NCBI GenBank assembly: GCA_005889515.1
Contig: VBHE01000230.1
Location: forward strand, 1-9,120
Source of the DNA: Chloroflexota bacterium
Lineage (GTDB): Bacteria > Chloroflexota > Dormibacteria > Aeolococcales > Aeolococcaceae
Direction: 5' to 3'
DNA length: 9,120 bases
In this document: positions 5,777 to 9,120 of the stretch, piece by piece
Numbering within the stretch: the stretch's first letter is position 1
Layout of the letters: each line of letters begins with the position of its first letter
The notes under the pieces: generated by a model
The model's input: the letters and a program-made list of their open reading frames with translations, nothing else
The model's database searches: none
What the model was told of the DNA's origin: nothing
Made by a program: the position numbers and the translations under genes

Positions 5777-6601
5777 CTACGGGTTGCGGAGCATTCGTGG
5801 CAGCCTGGCCGCGAGCCACGGTCGCCGTCCCCACATCGACAGGCGGCCGGTCAGCACTCCGGGCCACTGGCCGGCGCGCGACCAGATCAGCAGGAAGAGG
5901 GTCGCCGGCTCGGCGGAGAGGTGGCAGTCGACCGGCCTGCCGGACGGGGGCTCGATGGTCAGGGCCCCGTCGTCGAGGGCGAGGTATACCCTGCCGGTGC
6001 GCCGGACGCGGATGTCGAAGCAGGCCCGGACGCCGGCCGCCTGACGCTGGCGGACCGGGAAGCGCGGGTCGACGACCGAGAGCGCACGGAAGAGGAATCC
6101 CGTGATCGCCATGCCGGCGTGCGTTGGGTCGATCCGCCAGGGGCGACCCTGCGAGCGCGCGATGTCGTAGCCGTGGATCAGCGACTCGTTGAGCAGGTGG
6201 CAGGTGAAGGCGGACGCGGGAAGGGCCGTCCCCTGCACGAGCCAGGGGCGGGGCTCGTCGGTGACCGGGGTGGAGAGGAACGCCCTCGCCGCCGCCTCGA
6301 TGCGCCGCGCGGTCGCCTCGAGGTCGCGGCCGGGCTCCTCGCGGACCAGCGAGGTGGTGAGCGCCGCAAGCTCGCGCAGCTCGCGCAGCGGCGAGTCCGC
6401 ATCACCCCGTGCGAGGGCGGGCAGCCTCTCCCAGGCGTGGGCGAGGTGGACGGCGACGTCGCCCGCGGTCCACTCGCCGACGGCGTGGGCGCCGGGGTCG
6501 TCGATGGATCGGATGAGCGCCGTCAGGCGGGGGACGACGCAGGCCAGCGCCGCCCGGGCGGCCGCGGCGTCGACGCTCGTCGGCGGCGTCGGCGTCGTCA
6601 T
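5777..6601 (-). CDS. Maleylpyruvate isomerase-like (MDMPI, DinB-fold) protein with probable SCP2-like C-terminal domain
   Basis: 274 residues. The N-terminal part (about 10-150) is a DinB/MDMPI-type four-helix domain: WTAGDVAVHLAHAWERL (44-60) carries His52, and NESLIHGYDIA (138-148) carries Glu139 and His143. These fit the His / Glu-x3-His metal triad of mycothiol-dependent maleylpyruvate isomerase, so metal binding is likely retained. The C-terminal part (about 190-272) with VYLALDDGALTIEPPSGRP and LFLLIWSRAGQWPGVLTGRL looks like an SCP2/sterol-carrier-like domain, common in this family. Members act on thiol-linked or hydrophobic small molecules, but most are uncharacterised and I do not assign a substrate. 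ATG 6601 is supported by AGGAGG 8 bases upstream. Cytoplasmic. It is divergent from a TetR gene and has a strong promoter with its -10 inside a palindrome, so it is probably that regulator's target. Confidence 0.85.
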   Translation of the reverse strand: MTTPTPPTSVDAAAARAALACVVPRLTALIRSIDDPGAHAVGEWTAGDVAVHLAHAWERLPALARGDADSPLRELRELAALTTSLVREEPGRDLEATARRIEAAARAFLSTPVTDEPRPWLVQGTALPASAFTCHLLNESLIHGYDIARSQGRPWRIDPTHAGMAITGFLFRALSVVDPRFPVRQRQAAGVRACFDIRVRRTGRVYLALDDGALTIEPPSGRPVDCHLSAEPATLFLLIWSRAGQWPGVLTGRLSMWGRRPWLAARLPRMLRNP

Positions 6602-6607
6602 CGTGGG

Positions 6608-6616
6608 CCCCTCCTA
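6608..6616 (-). promoter_or_regulatory. Shine-Dalgarno for the MDMPI-like gene
   Basis: Minus-strand TAGGAGGGG, with 8 bases between AGGAGG and the ATG at 6601-6599. It fixes the start. Confidence 0.7.
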
Positions 6617-6655
6617 ACGTGGTTATGACGTTAGTATAACGTCGTTACAACCACG
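6615..6655. promoter_or_regulatory. TetR-type operator candidate with nested palindromes
   Basis: The core GACGTTA-GTA-TAACGTC (6627-6643) is a perfect 7-3-7 inverted repeat. It is flanked by an outer pair CGTGGTT (6618-6624) and AACCACG (6649-6655). The half-site TAACGT or its complement occurs at 6615-6620, 6628-6633 and 6637-6642, and as TCGTTA at 6642-6647. The core covers the -10 of the minus-strand promoter and lies just upstream of the regulator's own promoter, so one repressor could control both directions. Symmetry is seen; binding by the adjacent TetR protein is inferred. Confidence 0.7.
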
Positions 6656-6661
6656 GTTCAA
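6633..6661 (-). promoter_or_regulatory. Sigma-70-like promoter for the MDMPI-like gene
   Basis: On the minus strand TTGAAC (6661-6656, 4 of 6 with TTGACA) and TATACT (6638-6633, 5 of 6 with TATAAT) are separated by exactly 17 bases. A start near 6626 would leave a short leader holding the Shine-Dalgarno. The -10 sits inside the operator core. Confidence 0.6.
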
Positions 6662-6685
6662 CCCTGGGCCCGGTCCTGCTATAAC
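6657..6685 (+). promoter_or_regulatory. Promoter of the TetR gene, probably leaderless
   Basis: TATAAC (6680-6685, 5 of 6) is preceded by an extended -10 TG dinucleotide (6677-6678). A weak TTCAAC (6657-6662) lies 17 bases upstream. Only 7 bases separate the -10 from the ATG at 6693 and there is no Shine-Dalgarno, so transcription should begin at or next to the start codon. Its -35 overlaps the minus-strand -35 back to back. Confidence 0.55.
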
Positions 6686-6692
6686 CCCCGCC

Positions 6693-7409
6693 ATGCCGGC
6701 CCGCAGGAGCGCATCCGACGACCTCCGCGCCCGGCTCGTCGACACGGCGGTGCGCAGGCTCGAGGAGAGCGGCCCGGAGGCGCTCCGGGCACGCCAGCTC
6801 ACCGCCGAGGTCGGCACCTCCACCCAGGCGGTGTACACGCTGTTCGGCGGCATGGCCGGTCTGTTCCGGGAGATCGTGCGCGAGGGGTTCATCCGCTTCG
6901 ACCGCCATGTGGCCGAGGTGCCCGCGACGGACGACCCGGTGAGCGACTGCTTCGCCCAGGGGATGGCCTACCGCGGCTGGGCGCTCCGCCACCCGCAGCT
7001 CTACAGGCTGATGTTCGGGCTGACCGGCGGCGACCGGGTGCACGCCGAGTGGGACATGACCGGCGCGGGCACGGTGTCGCGTTTCCCCGAGGCGCAGGTG
7101 GCCTTCGACCGCCTGGTGCGGGCGGTGGATCGCATGAGGGAGGCGGGGCGGATCGGACCGGTCGACCCCGTCGCGGCGACGGGTCAGATCTGGAGCGCGA
7201 CCCACGGGTACGTGCTGCTCGAGATCGCCGGGTTCTTCGGCCACGAGGGCCATGGCCTCACCCAGGTGATGGCACCCCTCGCGGTGAACGTGATGGTCGG
7301 GCTCGGCGACGACCGCGCCGCCGCCGAGCGCTCCGGGCTCCGCGTGATCGCCGCGCTCTCCGCCCGCGGGCAGTGGCCCGCGCCGCCCGACAGTGGCGGG
7401 CGCGGATAA
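6693..7409 (+). CDS. TetR/AcrR-family transcriptional regulator with WHG ligand domain
   Basis: 238-residue repressor-type regulator. The N-terminal DNA-binding domain spans about 10-60, with its helix-turn-helix near LRARQLTAEVGTSTQAVYTLF (31-51). The C-terminal ligand/dimer domain belongs to the WHG type: YRGWALRHPQLYRLMFG (93-109) and WSATHG (167-172), the W..HG signature that names the domain. The ligand is unknown. It is divergent from the MDMPI-like gene, with a palindromic operator candidate between them, and is followed after 33 bases by the thioredoxin-domain gene on the same strand. It therefore probably represses itself, the divergent gene and the downstream UGSC genes. Start ATG 6693: a TATAAC -10 only 7 bases upstream implies a leaderless mRNA. 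A promoter between it and the next gene is not evident. Confidence 0.9.
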   Translation: MPARRSASDDLRARLVDTAVRRLEESGPEALRARQLTAEVGTSTQAVYTLFGGMAGLFREIVREGFIRFDRHVAEVPATDDPVSDCFAQGMAYRGWALRHPQLYRLMFGLTGGDRVHAEWDMTGAGTVSRFPEAQVAFDRLVRAVDRMREAGRIGPVDPVAATGQIWSATHGYVLLEIAGFFGHEGHGLTQVMAPLAVNVMVGLGDDRAAAERSGLRVIAALSARGQWPAPPDSGGRG

Positions 7410-7426
7410 TCACCTCGAGTCAGCGC

Positions 7427-7436
7427 AGAGGAGGGA
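7427..7436 (+). promoter_or_regulatory. Shine-Dalgarno for the thioredoxin-domain gene
   Basis: AGAGGAGGGA, with GGAGGG at 7430-7435, lies 7 bases before the GTG at 7443 and decides that non-ATG start. Confidence 0.7.
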
Positions 7437-7442
7437 CCGGGC

Positions 7443-8927
7443 GTGGCACGCGAGCTGGTCGCCATCATCAAGCACGACTGCCCGGTCTGCGTCGAGCTGC
7501 TCCCCGCCCTCGACGCCGCCGCCCAGGACGGCGCCCCACTGCGCATCGTCTCCCAGTCCGGCGGCGGCGACACCGCGGCGCTGTGGGAGCGGCTCCGCCT
7601 CGTCTCCCCGGTGGAGATCGACGAGGAGCTGGCGCTGAGCGCCCTCTACGACCCCGACGCCGTGCCCGCGCTGCTGCTGCTCGACGGCGGCGAGGAGCGT
7701 GGCCGGGTCGAGGGGCTGGCCCGCGACCGGATCGCCGACCTCGCCGCCGAGGCGGGCTTCGCGCTCCACCTCGACGGCCTGCCCGCGCACCGGCCCGGCT
7801 GCGCCAGCCGCACCCGCGACCCCCTGGTCGCCGCCACCCTGGCGGCGCGCGCCGCCCGTGCCGACGGCCGGCTGCGCTCGCGCACCCTGCGCCTGGGCGC
7901 CCACGAGGACCCGTTCGAGGCGCTCCACGAGCGCGGCCTCACCGATGGCCTGCCGGTGGTGCCGCCGACCCCGGAGCGGGTGGTGGCGCTGCTCGAGGGC
8001 ACCCGGCGGCATCCCCAGGACGTGGTCGGGATCGTGCCCCCGTACGGTGGCACCGCGACCGTCGAAAAGGTTGCGGTGAACGCGATGATGGCGGGGTGTC
8101 TCCCCGAGCACCTGCCCTTCGTGCTCGCGGCGGTCGAGGCCGCCTGCGAGGAGCGGTTCACGATGCACGGCCTGCTCGCGACGACCCACCCGGCGGGGCC
8201 GCTGATCGTCGCCAGCGGGCCGCTCACCGAGCGGGCGGGGCTCAACGCGCGGGGGAACTGCCTGGGGCAGGGCAACCGGGCGAACCTCGCCATCGGGCGC
8301 AGCCTCCAGCTGGTGGTGCGGAACATCGGCGGCGGGCGGCCGCAGATCGAGGACCGCTCCGCGCACGGCAACCCGGGAAAGCTCGGGGCCTGCTTCGCCG
8401 AGCTCCAGGAGGGCTCGCCCTGGGAGCCGCTGTCGGTCGACCGGGGCTTCGGCGCCGGGGAGACGACGGTGACCCTCTGGGCGGCGGAGGCGCCGCGGCT
8501 GATCGTCGACCAGATCGCCCGCGACCCGGAGGGGCTCTGCGCCAGCCTCGCCCTCGCGCTCCAGTCGGTCGCCCATCCCAAGCAGCTCTTCATCTGGGAC
8601 GCGCTCCTCGTCGTCGGCCCCGAGCACGGGCGGATCCTCCGCGAGGCGGGGTGGGACCGCGCCCGGACCCGCGCAGAGCTGATGCGGCTGACGACGAGCC
8701 GGATCGGGGACATGCTCCGGGGCGCCGGGGGCTCGCCCGAGGGGCTCGACCCGGCGGTCTTCGGCGGCAACCCGGACGGGATGATCCCGAAGTTCGCGGG
8801 GCCCGACCGGATCGGGCTCGTCCACGCCGGGGGGAGCGCCGGCCTCTTCAGCATGGTGTACGGCATGTGGGCGTCGGGCGAGATCGGCTCGACCCCGGTC
8901 ACGAGGAGCGTGGAGCCATGGATGTAG
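7443..8927 (+). CDS. Thioredoxin-like domain fused to a large conserved domain, partner of the UGSC protein
   Basis: 494 residues. The N-terminal about 110 residues look thioredoxin-like: a beta strand LVAIIK, then DCPVC with a CxxC pair (Cys13, Cys16), and a cis-proline candidate Val74-Pro75 followed by strand ALLLL. A linker with Cys120 leads to a large domain (about 150-494) that I know only as a conserved family of unknown function often found with UGSC proteins. Its marks are GLTDGLPVVPPTPERV (165-180), ATVEKVAVNAMMAGCLPEHLP (205-225), TTHPAGPLIVASGP (247-260), GNCLGQGNRANLAIGR (271-286), GNPGKLGACFAE (309-320) and SPWEPLSVDRGF (325-336). Cysteines in it are 219, 235, 273, 317 and 366. 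No signal peptide or membrane segment. A thiol-disulfide or reductive role is suggested by the CPVC site but unproven. It follows the TetR gene by 33 bases and overlaps the UGSC gene by 10 bases, so the three probably form an operon. Confidence 0.85.
   Translation: MARELVAIIKHDCPVCVELLPALDAAAQDGAPLRIVSQSGGGDTAALWERLRLVSPVEIDEELALSALYDPDAVPALLLLDGGEERGRVEGLARDRIADLAAEAGFALHLDGLPAHRPGCASRTRDPLVAATLAARAARADGRLRSRTLRLGAHEDPFEALHERGLTDGLPVVPPTPERVVALLEGTRRHPQDVVGIVPPYGGTATVEKVAVNAMMAGCLPEHLPFVLAAVEAACEERFTMHGLLATTHPAGPLIVASGPLTERAGLNARGNCLGQGNRANLAIGRSLQLVVRNIGGGRPQIEDRSAHGNPGKLGACFAELQEGSPWEPLSVDRGFGAGETTVTLWAAEAPRLIVDQIARDPEGLCASLALALQSVAHPKQLFIWDALLVVGPEHGRILREAGWDRARTRAELMRLTTSRIGDMLRGAGGSPEGLDPAVFGGNPDGMIPKFAGPDRIGLVHAGGSAGLFSMVYGMWASGEIGSTPVTRSVEPWM
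8903..8908 (+). promoter_or_regulatory. Shine-Dalgarno for the UGSC-family gene
   Basis: GAGGAG lies 9 bases before the ATG at 8918, inside the end of the upstream gene. It supports coupled translation of the overlapping pair. Confidence 0.6.
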
Positions 8928-9120
8928 CCGCGAACGGCCTGGAGCTGCTCGATCCGACCGCCGAGCGCGAGAGCGGTGACCGGCCGCTGGCGGCGCCGAT
9001 CGACGGGGCCGCGGGGCTGCGCATCGCCCTGCTCGACATCCGCAAGCCGCGGGGCGACGTCTTCCTCGACGAGCTCGAGCGTCTGCTGAACGCCCGGGGC
9101 TACGTCGTCGAGCGGACCGC
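8918..9120 (+). CDS. UGSC-family (seleno)protein, 5' part only
   Basis: 67 residues are visible before the window ends. LELLDPTAE (8-16), LAAPIDGAAGLRIALLDIRKPRGDVFLDELERLL (24-57) and GYVVERT (61-67) match the N-terminal half of UGSC-family proteins, which open with LDPT, a short acidic/basic stretch, then (R/A)xxxLxGxxIGLLDxxKPxxDVFLDxLExLL. In that family a later UGSC motif carries selenocysteine or, in many members, cysteine (family knowledge). That motif lies beyond the right edge, so I cannot say which is used here. ATG 8918 overlaps the stop of the thioredoxin-domain gene (8925-8927) by 10 bases. Molecular function is not established. A redox partnership with the upstream CPVC protein is inferred from the overlap. 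Confidence 0.82.
   Translation, partial: MDVAANGLELLDPTAERESGDRPLAAPIDGAAGLRIALLDIRKPRGDVFLDELERLLNARGYVVERT

Noticed and set aside
3556..6105. 849-codon plus-strand open frame
   Set aside because: It crosses the acyl-CoA synthetase on the opposite strand and continues through the SDR and MDMPI-like genes in wrong frames; no recognisable domain. A shadow of high GC.
7410..8902. Long minus-strand frames opposite the thioredoxin-domain gene
   Set aside because: No motifs, biased composition; the plus strand has a Shine-Dalgarno, CPVC motif and conserved blocks.

Overview
This is a very GC-rich window with strongly G/C-biased third codon positions. Its gene content points to an actinobacterium or a related high-GC lineage such as Chloroflexota/Dormibacterota: a mycofactocin-type short-chain dehydrogenase, a maleylpyruvate-isomerase-like (mycothiol-type) protein, a WHG-domain TetR regulator, and possibly leaderless genes. 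I cannot fix the taxon from sequence alone. No phage, transposon, CRISPR, tRNA or rRNA signal was seen.

Left part, minus strand (positions 4917 down to 1). An acyl-CoA synthetase (3322-4917) is translationally coupled through a 4-base stop/start overlap to a 664-residue FadH/TMADH-type oxidoreductase (FMN barrel, 4Fe-4S cluster, FAD/NAD(P) domains; 1331-3325). After about 370 bases of non-coding DNA rich in inverted repeats comes a second paralogous FMN-barrel oxidoreductase, cut by the left window edge. Divergent from this operon, with only about 43 bases between the start codons, is an SDR on the plus strand (4961-5767) whose sequence matches the mycofactocin-coupled subfamily. Two OYE-type flavoenzymes, an acyl-CoA ligase and a mycofactocin-type SDR together suggest a catabolic or redox locus in which a carboxylic acid is made into a CoA ester and an alcohol or enone group is oxidised or reduced with mycofactocin as electron carrier. 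The substrate is unknown.

Right part. A DinB/MDMPI-fold protein with a probable SCP2-like tail (minus, 5777-6601) is divergent from a TetR regulator (plus, 6693-7409). The 91 bases between them hold a good minus-strand promoter whose -10 lies inside a palindromic operator candidate, and a second promoter placing the regulator on a probably leaderless transcript. Downstream of the regulator, probably in the same operon, are a 494-residue protein with an N-terminal thioredoxin-like CPVC domain and a large conserved C-terminal domain of unknown function (7443-8927). Overlapping it by 10 bases is the start of a UGSC-family (seleno)protein, which runs off the right edge before its redox motif.

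Most notable points: the thioredoxin-domain plus UGSC pair under a TetR regulator; the mycofactocin-linked OYE/ligase/SDR cluster; serine in place of the usual catalytic tyrosine in both OYE enzymes; an apparent ATC start codon for the left-edge gene; an apparent about 15-residue in-frame loss in the C-terminal domain of the acyl-CoA synthetase; and a structured, DnaA-box-like intergenic region at 1084-1270.
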